A stretch of DNA of 18,444 bases from Alphaproteobacteria bacterium (GTDB lineage Bacteria > Pseudomonadota > Alphaproteobacteria > SMXP01). Of the stretch, positions 1 to 7,890 are shown piece after piece (positions within the stretch are counted from its first letter, which is position 1; each line of letters opens with the position of its first letter). A program made the position numbers and the translations under genes. Location: NCBI GenBank assembly GCA_004356335.1, contig SMXP01000106.1, positions 1 to 18,444 on the forward strand, written 5' to 3'. The notes below the pieces were generated by a model. The model was not told the DNA's origin. It saw only the letters and a list, made by a program, of their open reading frames with translations, and did no database searches.

Positions 1-811
1 ATTGAACCAGCTTATGTTCCGGTTCCCGGCCGCGCACGAAGTCTTCCGAATCTTCGTATTCCGCATAGATCGATATCCCGGTCTCACGCCCGCCCACCAG
101 AAAAGGTATGTTGATTTCGCCGGTCACATTATTTTTGTCGTAACGGCCGCCGGTATAACTGATAGAACCGTTCATGCCGTCAGCCGCCGTCAATCCTTCA
201 CCTAAGGTGGTCTTGGGATAGAAGTTCAACAGACCACCGATCCGGCCCGCACCGTAAATGGCCGGCGTCGGACCGCGAATGATTTCTATGCGCGCGGTCG
301 CGCCCACCGGCAGGGGGAAGAAGCCGTTATTGGTGACCCGTTTGAAGCCGCGGAAATAATTGTCGCCACGCTGGCCACGAACGCTGATGACGCCGGGAAC
401 CCCGAAGAAACTGCCGCCAAACGTGCCCGGCACCGTGGTGATAAAGTCATCGATATCTTGGATCGAATAGCGCTCCATGGTGGTGTCGCTGATCACGCTG
501 ATCGACCGCGGCGTTTCCACAAGAGCCCGGTTAAGACCGAACACCGATTCAGTTTGCTGTTCTTCAAGCAACCCGACCGGATCGACAATGACGATCATTT
601 CCTCGATACCGGAAGGCGGCGCTTCGTCTTCTTCGGTTTCGTCGTCTTGCGCTTGCGCTTGATATGAAGCGAAAGCCAAAGCGAAAGCGGCGATGCCGCC
701 CAACAAAAATGACCGCGCGCCCGAAAGGCGTTGCGAAAATGAAAAAAGCTGACTTGGATCGCGCCACTCAATTGGCGACATGATTGGCGACGTGCTCGAC
801 GTATTGCTCAT
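1..811 (-). CDS. TonB-dependent receptor, siderophore-receptor type (N-terminal part, cut by window start)
   Basis: Outer-membrane active transporter that imports a ligand such as a siderophore or other scarce solute using TonB energy. The minus-strand frame is open from ATG at 811 to the window edge, giving 270 residues without a stop. Seen: a hydrophobic signal segment at about residues 34-49 ending in an AQA-Q cleavage-like site near 54-55; an acidic linker; a TonB-box-like MIVIV at 72-76; and a plug domain with VETPRSISVIS (98-108), DDFITTVPGT (121-130), VRGQRGDNYFRGF (144-156) and IEIIRGPTPAIYGAG (175-189). A G-rich Shine-Dalgarno (AGGGGGAT) lies about 7 nt before the ATG. The 33-residue stretch before the signal core is long, so a start at Met11 is possible. 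The beta-barrel is outside the window. A LacI-like operator lies about 107 bp upstream, so control by the adjacent repressor is likely. The ligand is unknown. Confidence 0.88.
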   Translation of the reverse strand, partial: MSNTSSTSPIMSPIEWRDPSQLFSFSQRLSGARSFLLGGIAAFALAFASYQAQAQDDETEEDEAPPSGIEEMIVIVDPVGLLEEQQTESVFGLNRALVETPRSISVISDTTMERYSIQDIDDFITTVPGTFGGSFFGVPGVISVRGQRGDNYFRGFKRVTNNGFFPLPVGATARIEIIRGPTPAIYGAGRIGGLLNFYPKTTLGEGLTAADGMNGSISYTGGRYDKNNVTGEINIPFLVGGRETGISIYAEYEDSEDFVRGREPEHKLVQ

Positions 812-917
812 TTTGAGATCCCCCTGATCTTTTCAGACGTAGACCGCCTAACTCCCCGATCAACAATGTAACACGCGGCTCTCATCCCTGCCCGAAATCA
901 ATGCCAACGCGCCCTTG

Positions 918-931
918 CTTAATCGTTTAAG
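918..931. promoter_or_regulatory. Candidate LacI-family operator upstream of the TonB receptor
   Basis: CTTAATCGTTTAAG is a near-perfect palindrome with the central CG typical of LacI-family operators. It differs by one base from the core of the perfect palindrome at 2319-2334. It lies between the receptor start (811) and the repressor gene end (1069), in a 257-bp gap in which I see no gene. Binding by the adjacent repressor is inferred. Confidence 0.5.
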
Positions 932-1068
932 GATAGTGCCGAGACGAAGTGCCAAGAGAACGGCCCTAGAGTCAAGTCCTGTCGAACCGATTAAACAACG
1001 CCAGCCAGAACAGACAAACGCGCAAAAGCCCACTTTTCCGCCATTGAGTGACGCGATCCGAGCCTTTT

Positions 1069-2133
1069 TTATCGGGTATCGGACGATGCTTTTCTTAACG
1101 ACCCTCTGGTCACAAGACGCATATCCAGGGACATGTTTACCTGGGGCGCATCGTCACCCGTGATCCGTCGAATGAGCAGCGCGGCGGCCTCGGTTCCCAG
1201 TTTCGAGAACGGCTGGCGCACGGTCGCCAGACCGGGAATGGAAAAGCGCGCCCACGGGATATCGTCAAAACCGACAACGGAAACATCCTGCGGCACAGAG
1301 CGGCCGAGTTCATGTAGGGCGCGCATCACACCGATCGCGATAAAATCATTGCCGCAAACGATAGCACTCACTTCAAGATCACCCAGCCGTGCGCGCGTCT
1401 CGTTTGACAGATCGATCGAGAATGCATTCTCGACTTCCCATTCGACCTGCGCCTTACCATCAAGATGATCGACGAAACCGTCACGTCTTAGCTTTGCACT
1501 CGATAATGATTGGGGGCCGACGATCATTCCAATGCGCTTATGGCCCAATGAAAGGATGTGGTCACTTAAGAGTCTGCCGCCGGAATAATAATCGGAAGAG
1601 ATTGTATCGTAATTTGGTAGCGGCCGATCAACCACCACAATGGGAACATCGATACGGTATTCCGACAAACTGTCATGCTCCGTTGCCGGACACCAAATAA
1701 GTCCCTCCACCCCGCGGCTGATAAGATCTTCAGCTCCCTCGCGCTCAATATCTTCATTCTCTTCGGAGTCCACCAGGAATACGGCATAACCGGCACGGCG
1801 CGCCGCACTTTGCACCACTTGCGCCAATTGGGGGAAGTAGGGGTTTTTAAGGTCGGGCAGAATCAAACCGATTGATAAGGTCTGTCCTGTTCGTGTGGCC
1901 TTGGCCGCGTGATTAGCTCGATATCCAACTTCTTTCGCGGTTTCGAGAACAAGCTTTTGGATATTGGCACCGACTGAGCCTTTACCATTCAAAACATAAG
2001 ACACGGTCGCCGTAGATACACCGGTGATCTCGGCAATATCCCGTAAGGTTGGTCTGTTTCGATAGGTGGTTCTGGCTATGACCCAATCTAATACCCCGTT
2101 AGATCGCGTATCGTTTGAACAGTCTGCAACCAA
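1069..2133 (-). CDS. LacI-family transcriptional repressor
   Basis: Sugar-responsive DNA-binding repressor. The LacI-type helix-turn-helix spans about residues 28-49 (TLRDIAEITGVSTATVSYVL), followed by the hinge region (about 70-85) and a periplasmic-binding-protein-like effector domain (LSIGLILPDLKNPYF, then GVEGLIWCPA, VVDRPLP, GHKRIGMI, VCGNDFIAIGVMRAL and VVGFDDIPWARF). Length is 354 residues, slightly long because about 25 residues precede the HTH. No ATG is available in frame: the start is TTG at 2133, an in-frame TAG lies shortly upstream, and the Shine-Dalgarno is poor, so the exact start is uncertain. It is divergent from ribokinase and upstream of the TonB receptor. Palindromes at 918 and 2319 are its likely operators. 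The effector is probably a sugar or nucleoside-derived ribose, inferred from the ribokinase neighbour. Confidence 0.92.
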   Translation of the reverse strand: MVADCSNDTRSNGVLDWVIARTTYRNRPTLRDIAEITGVSTATVSYVLNGKGSVGANIQKLVLETAKEVGYRANHAAKATRTGQTLSIGLILPDLKNPYFPQLAQVVQSAARRAGYAVFLVDSEENEDIEREGAEDLISRGVEGLIWCPATEHDSLSEYRIDVPIVVVDRPLPNYDTISSDYYSGGRLLSDHILSLGHKRIGMIVGPQSLSSAKLRRDGFVDHLDGKAQVEWEVENAFSIDLSNETRARLGDLEVSAIVCGNDFIAIGVMRALHELGRSVPQDVSVVGFDDIPWARFSIPGLATVRQPFSKLGTEAAALLIRRITGDDAPQVNMSLDMRLVTRGSLRKASSDTR

Positions 2134-2318
2134 TTTTCCGAATTTGTCGAGCGGCTATTGTTATGTCCATGTTGTTAAATTGTTATTGTATATAACTCAC
2201 ATTTTCATTTTATCGCTGAGATTTGTTCCTTACGTCTTATGAATTGACCGGCTTACCATTGAACAGGCCATCACGCATTGATGGGTCCAGGATTCCTTGT
2301 CCGCTTTAAGATTTATTG

Positions 2319-2334
2319 ACTTAAACGTTTAAGT
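2319..2334. promoter_or_regulatory. Perfect 16-bp LacI-type operator in the repressor/ribokinase gap
   Basis: ACTTAAACGTTTAAGT is a perfect palindrome centred on CG, the classical LacI/PurR-family operator shape. It overlaps a TTGACT hexamer (2316-2321) that could be a -35 box for ribokinase, which would give repression by occlusion; the -10 is unclear (TAGCTT at 2339-2344 is weak). The rest of the 320-bp gap (2134-2453) is AT-rich and holds no gene that I can support. Confidence 0.65.
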
Positions 2335-2453
2335 TTTCTAGCTTTACATTTCAAGATAGAAAATCACATCGCGTTGGCATAATTCGCGGTAAATGCGGCG
2401 GATTCAGAATATGTTGGGGAAAAGGTCGCCCTGCCATTTCGAAAACCCGCAAT

Positions 2454-3410
2454 ATGGAGAAAGTTCAGTCCATGGGGATCGCGGTTATCGGCAGCATCAA
2501 TACGGACCTAACCATAAGGGTTCCCCATTTCTCAAAGCGCAACGAAACCGTTATGGGGACCGGTGATTATACGCTGTTGCAAGGGGGAAAAGGAGCTAAC
2601 CAGGCGGCCGCCGCAGCGGCCGCCGGCGCAAATGTGCATATGATCGGCAAAGTGGGTGCGGACGATTTCGGCATCCGCGCCGTTGAAAGTTTAACCGCAA
2701 TTGGTGTGAATTGTGATTATGTATCTCGCACGTCGGAACACGCCACCGGCCTTGCCACAATCTTAGTCGATGACACTGGCGATAATTCTATTACCGTAGC
2801 GCCCGGCGCAAACGCCCAATTAAGTGCCAAGGATATCCGTGCGGCTGAGACAATCATAACTCAATCTCAAATCGTCATGCTACAACTTGAAATTCCTATG
2901 GCCACCGTCGAAGAGGCGATTCGTATTGCCCGCATCAACGGTGCATTGGTGCTTCTCGATCCCGCTCCAGCGCCATCGAAACCTCTCGACTTCCTGGACT
3001 ATGTCGATTACCTGACGCCCAATGAGATCGAGGCGGAGGCTTTAACAGGCCTCTCGACAGCTTCAGCGATGGGGCCAAAAGAGGTTGCGGATTATTTGCT
3101 CAATTTAGGTGTAAAGAATGTTGCTCTAACCCTGGGCGACCGGGGTACATTCATCGCCAACCAAGAACACAAAGAGCAAATACCACCATCCAGGGTCACC
3201 GTCGTCGACAGCACGGGCGCGGGAGATGTTTTTAGCGGATTCTTAGCGGCATCATTGGTGCAGGGATTGACGTTCAGGGAATCTTCGGAAATGGCTTCCG
3301 CCGCGGCAGCTTTATCCGTGACGCAACCCGGCGCAAGATCAAACTTACCCAATCGACACCAAGTTGAAGAGTTTATGTCTAGAGCATTTCCGAGATTAAT
3401 TGACTCATGA
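2454..3410 (+). CDS. rbsK: Ribokinase (PfkB family)
   Basis: Phosphorylates D-ribose (or a related sugar) with ATP to ribose 5-phosphate in the cytoplasm. Seen: GSINTD (13-18) with the Asn and Asp that bind ribose in ribokinases; GGKGANQA (44-51), PfkB signature 1; and DSTGAGDVFSGF (252-263), signature 2, with catalytic base Asp258 and the GAGD anion hole. A PGARSNLP segment follows near the C terminus. Length is 318 residues, usual for the family. The Met7 codon at 2472 may be the true start: GGAGA at 2456-2460 would serve as its Shine-Dalgarno, and the protein would begin MGIAVIGSINTD as ribokinases usually do. The last ten residues (309-318) and the TGA stop are encoded by the left half of a palindromic repeat (3378-3484), so the C-terminal tail has been replaced or extended. 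It is divergent from the LacI repressor and probably controlled by it. Confidence 0.93.
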   Translation: MEKVQSMGIAVIGSINTDLTIRVPHFSKRNETVMGTGDYTLLQGGKGANQAAAAAAAGANVHMIGKVGADDFGIRAVESLTAIGVNCDYVSRTSEHATGLATILVDDTGDNSITVAPGANAQLSAKDIRAAETIITQSQIVMLQLEIPMATVEEAIRIARINGALVLLDPAPAPSKPLDFLDYVDYLTPNEIEAEALTGLSTASAMGPKEVADYLLNLGVKNVALTLGDRGTFIANQEHKEQIPPSRVTVVDSTGAGDVFSGFLAASLVQGLTFRESSEMASAAAALSVTQPGARSNLPNRHQVEEFMSRAFPRLIDS

Positions 3411-3484
3411 AAATGCTCTAGATTCCCAGTTTGGTCGCGTTTTCGGACGGAAAACCGGGTCCACTTTTCCTGAAAACGCTCTAG
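3378..3484 (+). repeat. Two-module palindromic repeat, copy 1 (modules I+II)
   Basis: Module I is a hairpin with perfect 12-bp arms, TCTAGAGCATTT (3378-3389) and AAATGCTCTAGA (3411-3422). Module II has outer arms GCGTTTTC (3437-3444) and GAAAACGC (3472-3479), inner arms GGAAAA/TTTTCC, and a loop beginning CCGGGTCCAC. It ends in CTAG. It overlaps the 3' end of ribokinase and fills most of the gap to the next gene. No T-tract follows, so this is not a standard intrinsic terminator, although it may block or stabilise transcripts. Confidence 0.85.
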
Positions 3485-3549
3485 CTAAACATCCGCTATC
3501 TCGCGTGCGCAATAACGCAATACGTCTTTTCATCAAGGCTGGTTTTTCT

Positions 3550-4293
3550 CTATTCTGAGATCGTAAATCCGCCGTCAACCGCCAGTGTTTGTCCGGTAAT
3601 CCATGATGCCGCCGGGCTTGTCAGAAATAACACCGCCGGCGCAATATCTTTTGGCTGCCCAATTCTGCCAAGCGGTGAGGCCGCCGCTTTTTCTCTAGCG
3701 GAATCCATATATTCCGCCATTAAATTTGTTTCAACGGATCCTGGTGCAACTGCATTGGCACGAATTCCGTATCGCCCCCAAGACACCGCATAGCTCTTCA
3801 CGAGTTGGATCATGGCCGCTTTTGCGGCGCTATAGCCGGGAGCCGGCTCGTACCCGGCATAGGCCGTGCTAGACGCAATAGCGATCAAACTCGCCCCGCC
3901 CGGAAAATTACTGACTTTTAGTTTTTCGAAACCGGCATGACTGATGTGAAACACGCTCGAAAGGTTGACGGCAAAGGCGCCATCAAATCCGTCGGGATCC
4001 CATTCACTGTCATGTTTGTATTGATGACCGCCCGCATTGTTAATCAAGATATCCAATCGGACGATCGATTCCATAACGGCCTTGATTTGCTTTTTGTCAG
4101 TGATATCCAATTGGCGATAGTCCAATCCGGAAAGATCGTGTTCATACTCGTTTGCAGAACCACGGCGACCGGTGATGACCACATGGGCACCAGCATCTCT
4201 GTAGCTTTCGGCGATTGCGCGACCGATGCCGTTAGATCCGCCCGTCACAAGCACGCAAGCGTCCGTATAGTCGTAGGTGATCCCTTCGAACAT
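3550..4293 (-). CDS. SDR-family NAD(P)-dependent oxidoreductase
   Basis: Classical short-chain dehydrogenase/reductase that interconverts an alcohol and a carbonyl using NAD(P)H. Seen: a Rossmann glycine motif TGGSNGIG (17-24), NNAG (85-88), catalytic Asn110, Ser141 or Ser142, Tyr154 and Lys158 (YSAAK), then the PGSVETN loop (184-190) and the C-terminal WITGQTLAVDGG typical of the FabG-like branch. Length of 247 residues is normal. Arg43-Arg44 after the second strand suggests a possible preference for NADP (inference). GGAG lies about 9 nt before the ATG. The gene lies 66 bp downstream of the AraC-type regulator on the same strand and may be cotranscribed with it. The substrate is not identifiable. 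Confidence 0.92.
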   Translation of the reverse strand: MFEGITYDYTDACVLVTGGSNGIGRAIAESYRDAGAHVVITGRRGSANEYEHDLSGLDYRQLDITDKKQIKAVMESIVRLDILINNAGGHQYKHDSEWDPDGFDGAFAVNLSSVFHISHAGFEKLKVSNFPGGASLIAIASSTAYAGYEPAPGYSAAKAAMIQLVKSYAVSWGRYGIRANAVAPGSVETNLMAEYMDSAREKAAASPLGRIGQPKDIAPAVLFLTSPAASWITGQTLAVDGGFTISE

Positions 4294-4359
4294 TCTTCAC
4301 TCCATTGTTTCGCGTGCCCCGTATCACTCCCTATTGTCTGCGATCGAGACCCAAATAGC

Positions 4360-5316
4360 CTATGATTCCACGCGACCACCTCCCCGGCGGTACTCGCGGG
4401 GAGAAATATCGTATTGATTGCGGAATGAGCGGCTGAAGTGCGCCGACCCGTTAAAGCCCCATCGAAAGCAAATTTCAGATATGGACAATTGCACGTGCTG
4501 GGGACTGATCAGATCTGCGCGGCATCGTTCGAGACGGCGTGACCGCACATAATTGCTAAAGCTATTCCCCGCTAAGGTGAATAATTTCTGCATATAGCGT
4601 AGCGAAACGCCGTGCTCCTCGGCAACGCGGCTGGGAGTAAGATCCGGATCGCTGAGCAATGTTTCTATTGTTTGGCAGATCCTCTGGAGATGGGCGGACC
4701 TGGCACCGGCCGCACCACCAAGACCGAAAACCTCTTTCTCGCCGGCCAGACTGTTAATTAGGAATTCGGTGAGTGCCAACTCAATCGGCCGGAGTTGGTC
4801 GTCAGTGATTTCCGTTAGCACGTCGGCTAGCGAGCGCAACATACCGGCCAAAACGTGATTGATGCCGGACGCTCCCGATAGCCGGCCCAGGCCCAGGGAT
4901 AGCGGAGAAATCAGGCGCGGATTGAGTGCCAGGCGAGGGGCCTTGATGAAAAACTGGCGAAACGGCGACATAAATTTGAGCGTCGCCCCTACGCCTGTCG
5001 GGCCATAGACGATGTCGTCCGGAGAGAGTTCGAAACGCCGTTGGCCATCAATCAGCTGAGCTTCGCCCTCCAGAAGAAGCGCCAGCCATATGGCCGGCGA
5101 TTGGTCCGGATAGCGGCCCGAAATCTCCTGAGCATCCGCATCCACCAAAGCAAACTCGATGCCTAAGGGTGAGACAAGGCACGATATGGAGCCGCGAAAA
5201 CTATCCGTATCGGGTATTTGCCCGACGGGAAGACACAATCGGCTTAGAGCGTCACACCAAGCTTGGCGCCGCTCTTCTTCGGGAAAGGAGTCGGTCGTAA
5301 ATTCCCAAACCGCCAT
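4360..5316 (-). CDS. AraC-family transcriptional regulator (FeaR/AraC-binding-like type)
   Basis: Likely transcriptional activator. The C-terminal third has both AraC helix-turn-helices: LTPSRVAEEHGVSLRYMQKLF at about 225-246, and LSISEICFRWGFNGSAHFS at about 277-295, ending with the signature FRNQYDISPREYR. The N-terminal 200 residues, with FSPFRQFFI-like and LLLEGEAQLIDGQ segments, resemble the AraC-binding-like domain found in regulators of aromatic or amine catabolism such as FeaR and NahR-type AraC proteins. Length of 318 residues fits that subgroup. The Shine-Dalgarno is weak (AAGGG about 13 nt before the ATG). It sits between an SDR gene and the oxygenase island, and a role in controlling those genes is inferred from context only. 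Confidence 0.9.
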   Translation of the reverse strand: MAVWEFTTDSFPEEERRQAWCDALSRLCLPVGQIPDTDSFRGSISCLVSPLGIEFALVDADAQEISGRYPDQSPAIWLALLLEGEAQLIDGQRRFELSPDDIVYGPTGVGATLKFMSPFRQFFIKAPRLALNPRLISPLSLGLGRLSGASGINHVLAGMLRSLADVLTEITDDQLRPIELALTEFLINSLAGEKEVFGLGGAAGARSAHLQRICQTIETLLSDPDLTPSRVAEEHGVSLRYMQKLFTLAGNSFSNYVRSRRLERCRADLISPQHVQLSISEICFRWGFNGSAHFSRSFRNQYDISPREYRRGGGRVES

Positions 5317-5428
5317 CAGATCGTATTAGCCCTTAGTTCATTTGTCCCAATTCCTTTGGCCTTGGTCTGGCCAAATATCTTAGGCCACATCGTCCACATG
5401 GAAGATAACCCGTGTGAATTGTATATAG

Positions 5429-5536
5429 CTAGTCCACGTTCACAATTCATTGAATTAGGGAACGGGGGTCTAGATTCGTTATTGGTCGCGCATTCGAACC
5501 CAAAAACCGCGTACACTTTTTGTGAATGCGCTCTAG
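5429..5536 (+). repeat. Two-module palindromic repeat, copy 2 (modules I+II)
   Basis: 108 bp, nearly identical (a handful of differences) to the reverse complement of the copy at 9917-10024. Module I right arm GAACGGGGGTCTAG (5460-5473) faces a damaged left arm (5429-5441; one deletion and substitutions). Module II outer arms are GCGCATTC (5488-5495)/GAATGCGC (5524-5531), inner arms CAAAAA (5501-5506)/TTTTTG (5517-5522), and it ends CTCTAG. It lies in the 299-bp gap between the AraC start and the dioxygenase end, where no gene is seen. Confidence 0.87.
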
Positions 5537-5615
5537 CCGACCAAAAGACCAAGAACGGTCTGCCGCGTAAGAAATGACCATTCCGGCGCTTAAGTAGATC
5601 GTGGAGTAACACGAT

Positions 5616-6419
5616 TTAAGCTGTCAGGGGCCTGTCATCGAAAAGTACGCTCATCATGCTCAGCGATTTATGCTGGACATGGTCGGGATCGATGGTCACA
5701 CGATCTGTGTCGTGGCGCGCGCCGAGCACGTAGAATAAAGGCCAATAATGGTCCGGACTTGGCACGGAAAGCATGGCGTCCCGACCCAGGGACTCGTAAT
5801 CAAATAGACTTTCAGGATCATTATTGAGGATAGCGTCCTTGACCCGATTGTTGAAACGTGTCGCCCAATCATATGGCTCGGAGTGCAAGTCCCAATCCAT
5901 CAAGGATAGATTGTGGACCACGTTGCCACTTCCCATAATAAGAATCCCCTCATCTCGTAACGGCTTTAAGCGGCGACCCAAGTCGAAATGCCAGGATGTC
6001 GGTTTGGTGGCATCTAAGCTCAGTTGAACCACCGGGATGTCGGCCTGGGGAAAAGCTTTAAGCAGAACTGACCAGGTTCCGTGGTCTAGCCCCCATGAAT
6101 TGTCAAATTGGACCTTTGTCGGAGCCAGTAAATCGCGGATCCTTTCGGCCAGCGCCGGCGCGCCGGGGGCGGGATATTGAATATCAAACAAAGCGGCGGG
6201 AAGAGTTCGGCCAAAATCATGGATCGTTCGAGGTTTTGTCATTGCGGTGACGGACGTATCTCGCGTGCACCAATGGGCCGAGATGCTCAATATGGCTTTT
6301 GGACGGCCAATCGTCTGGGCGATGCGGCCCCAACGCTGGGTGCACATATTGGTTTCAAGGGCGTTGGTTGGACTACCATGTCCGAAAAATACGATCGGTG
6401 TTCGTGCGTCACCGTTCAC
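5616..6419 (-). CDS. Class III extradiol ring-cleavage dioxygenase, DODA/YgiD family
   Basis: Member of the LigB-like family that includes DOPA 4,5-dioxygenase: it opens a catechol-type ring next to one hydroxyl using O2 and a single metal. Seen: GHGSP (13-17) with His14, SAHW (47-50) with His49, LDHGTW (111-116) with His113, GSGNVVHN (163-170) with His169, and DHYWPLFY (223-230) with His224. His14, His49 and His169 correspond to the metal ligands known in YgiD, with His113 as a likely catalytic residue. Length of 267 residues is typical. The start is GTG at 6419, the only start before an upstream in-frame stop. It is downstream of the Rieske oxygenase on the same strand, but a 277-bp block of palindromic repeats separates them. 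The substrate (a catechol made by the cluster) is inferred. Confidence 0.9.
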   Translation of the reverse strand: MNGDARTPIVFFGHGSPTNALETNMCTQRWGRIAQTIGRPKAILSISAHWCTRDTSVTAMTKPRTIHDFGRTLPAALFDIQYPAPGAPALAERIRDLLAPTKVQFDNSWGLDHGTWSVLLKAFPQADIPVVQLSLDATKPTSWHFDLGRRLKPLRDEGILIMGSGNVVHNLSLMDWDLHSEPYDWATRFNNRVKDAILNNDPESLFDYESLGRDAMLSVPSPDHYWPLFYVLGARHDTDRVTIDPDHVQHKSLSMMSVLFDDRPLTA

Positions 6420-6487
6420 TTGAAAAGTCCATTCTCATTTCCGGGCCGTCCTTTGCCGCCGGGCGCATTGCAACTCTCAAAGATTAC

Positions 6488-6530
6488 AGCGCATTCAGGA
6501 AAAGCATGCCCCGGCGACGGCCGGGGTGGG
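6488..6530. repeat. Truncated hybrid repeat with GC-rich hairpin
   Basis: Starts like the reverse complement of module II (GCGCATTCAGGAAAA) and runs into a GC-rich hairpin, CCCCGGC (6509-6515)/GCCGGGG (6520-6526). The same join of module II end and CCGGC hairpin recurs at 11587-11630. The other half of module II is missing here. Confidence 0.6.
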
Positions 6531-6531
6531 C

Positions 6532-6700
6532 CTAGAGCGTTTCCGAACTTAACAGAATCGCGAAAACGCTCTAAGTCCTTGTTTGGTCGCGCATTCGGAC
6601 GGAAAACCGGTACCCACTTTTCCTGAATGCGCTCTAAGTCCTTGTTTGGTCGCATTTTCTTAACGCGAACCGGTATCCACTTCGCTCGAAAATGCTCTAG
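6532..6700 (+). repeat. Palindromic repeat, copy 3 (modules I+II+II in tandem)
   Basis: Module I: arms AGAGCGTTT (6534-6542)/AAACGCTCT (6564-6572). First module II: outer arms GCGCATTC (6589-6596)/GAATGCGC (6625-6632), inner arms GGAAAA/TTTTCC, loop CCGGTACCCAC. Second module II: outer arms GCATTTTC (6652-6659)/GAAAATGC (6688-6695), inner arms GCGAA/TTCGC, loop CCGGTATCCAC. Both module II copies begin with the same leader, TCCTTGTTTGGTCGC. The terminal CTAG supplies the stop codon of the Rieske gene. This is the only copy with a duplicated module II. Confidence 0.88.
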
Positions 6701-7890
6701 TTGACTTGCTGTTGTTTGCGCAACCGCTCCCAGCACGCTTGATAGCGCGGTACCAGCCAACCGTTTAATTGACGTTGCGCCCCTTCCTGCCAGGAATATC
6801 GTCCCCGTTTTGCGAAGCGCGATCTCAGACCGACCTGGATCAATCCATCAACATGCTGGTCCTGAGCCATGATTTCCATGGCCGTGCTCATGGTCATGTC
6901 CAATCGATGGCCGAAAGCGGGATCCGCCATGGCGCCCGGCGCAAACAGCACGCCGGTATCCATTGTGAAAGTCTCAGGGCCATCCGCCCGCACAATCAGA
7001 TAGATCACCATGTCGCAGGACAAAATCAATGATAGTGTCGGTGGAATATTGGTGAACAGCATTTGGTTGCGGCGCTCTTCCGTCAGATTGGGGAAGAGCG
7101 GGAACAGAGCTTTCTGTGTCGCGTTAAAGCTGGCGTCAGGATGAGTCGTCCCGTTGAAGCGCAAATAACCGGCCGTGCCTTCGGGCAGCTCGGGGAAACT
7201 CGCCAGCCTGCTGGGAACGAAATCGTGAAGCGGACCTTGGTGAAGACGGTTGGCGTGATAGCCGTCATTGTTATTTTCGAACATCACTTTCCAGTTCCAC
7301 TCGAAACGAGTGCCGGGCTCCGGCCGCGGCCCTTCCGTATTGGCCAAGTCATAAGGCGCGATCGCTTCAGCAACCGCTTCGAGACGAGGCGATAAGGGGG
7401 GTGCGTCTGTATCAAAATGAATGAAGATGAAGCCCAACCAAACTTCTACTTTGAATTCGGGCAAGTTGAATTCCGATTTATCGAAATTGCACGTCTTATC
7501 CATAGCCGGCGCGCTCACCAATTTACCGTCCAGCGCGTATGTCCAATGATGGTACGGGCAGACAAAACCACGCGTGTTGCCGCTTCCTTCCGCCACCAAC
7601 ATGGCGCGGTGCTGGCATACGGCAGACATCGCTCTCAACACGCCATCGCGATCGCGGACAACGATAATCGGTTCCCCAATGATTGAGGTGGTAAAATAAT
7701 CGCCCGGTTCAGCGGCCCAGGATTCTCGCCCGGCGCACAGCCATTCGTGACTAAAAAGGGCCTCTTTCTCGAACTCGTAAAAGGCCGAATCGGTGTAACA
7801 TTCGGGCGGCAACGTTTCCGCGTCCTCGATGGGCAAAACAGAGCTGTGCAGCCTGTTAAAAAATGCGTCGGTAAGCAGAGAATTGTTCAT
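6697..7890 (-). CDS. Rieske non-heme iron oxygenase, alpha subunit
   Basis: Terminal oxygenase component that hydroxylates or demethylates an aromatic or quaternary-amine substrate using O2 and electrons delivered by a reductase. Seen: a Rieske [2Fe-2S] site with Cys92-x-His94 and Cys111-x2-His114, and the catalytic mononuclear iron site with bridging Asp209, His212 and His217 (NNNDGYHANRLH) plus a third ligand probably Asp344 in QDQHVDGLIQVGL. Length of 397 residues fits alpha subunits. The ATG is preceded by AGG about 8 nt upstream. The TAG stop (6697-6699) lies inside the adjacent repeat. It is divergent from the TauD-like gene. No beta subunit, ferredoxin or reductase is seen in the window, so electrons must come from elsewhere. 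The substrate is not identifiable. Confidence 0.92.
   Translation of the reverse strand: MNNSLLTDAFFNRLHSSVLPIEDAETLPPECYTDSAFYEFEKEALFSHEWLCAGRESWAAEPGDYFTTSIIGEPIIVVRDRDGVLRAMSAVCQHRAMLVAEGSGNTRGFVCPYHHWTYALDGKLVSAPAMDKTCNFDKSEFNLPEFKVEVWLGFIFIHFDTDAPPLSPRLEAVAEAIAPYDLANTEGPRPEPGTRFEWNWKVMFENNNDGYHANRLHQGPLHDFVPSRLASFPELPEGTAGYLRFNGTTHPDASFNATQKALFPLFPNLTEERRNQMLFTNIPPTLSLILSCDMVIYLIVRADGPETFTMDTGVLFAPGAMADPAFGHRLDMTMSTAMEIMAQDQHVDGLIQVGLRSRFAKRGRYSWQEGAQRQLNGWLVPRYQACWERLRKQQQVN

Noticed and set aside
1050..1075. T-run after GATCCGAGCC as a possible terminator
   Set aside because: The T-run is on the plus strand, where no gene ends, and no proper stem precedes it; for the minus-strand LacI gene the orientation is wrong.
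3378..3484. Repeat hairpins as standard rho-independent terminators
   Set aside because: They lie at gene ends but lack a following T-tract, and several copies sit between same-strand genes. A role in transcript ending remains possible but is not shown.
5316..5612. Minus-strand frame of 98 codons in the AraC/dioxygenase gap
   Set aside because: It runs through the repeat copy at 5429-5536. A frame at 9900-10130 encodes almost the same peptide only because it crosses the sister copy. No ribosome site or family similarity.
6416..6760. Minus-strand frame of 114 codons with an internal repeated peptide
   Set aside because: The repeated peptide is the translation of the duplicated module II; the frame overlaps the start of one real gene and the end of another.
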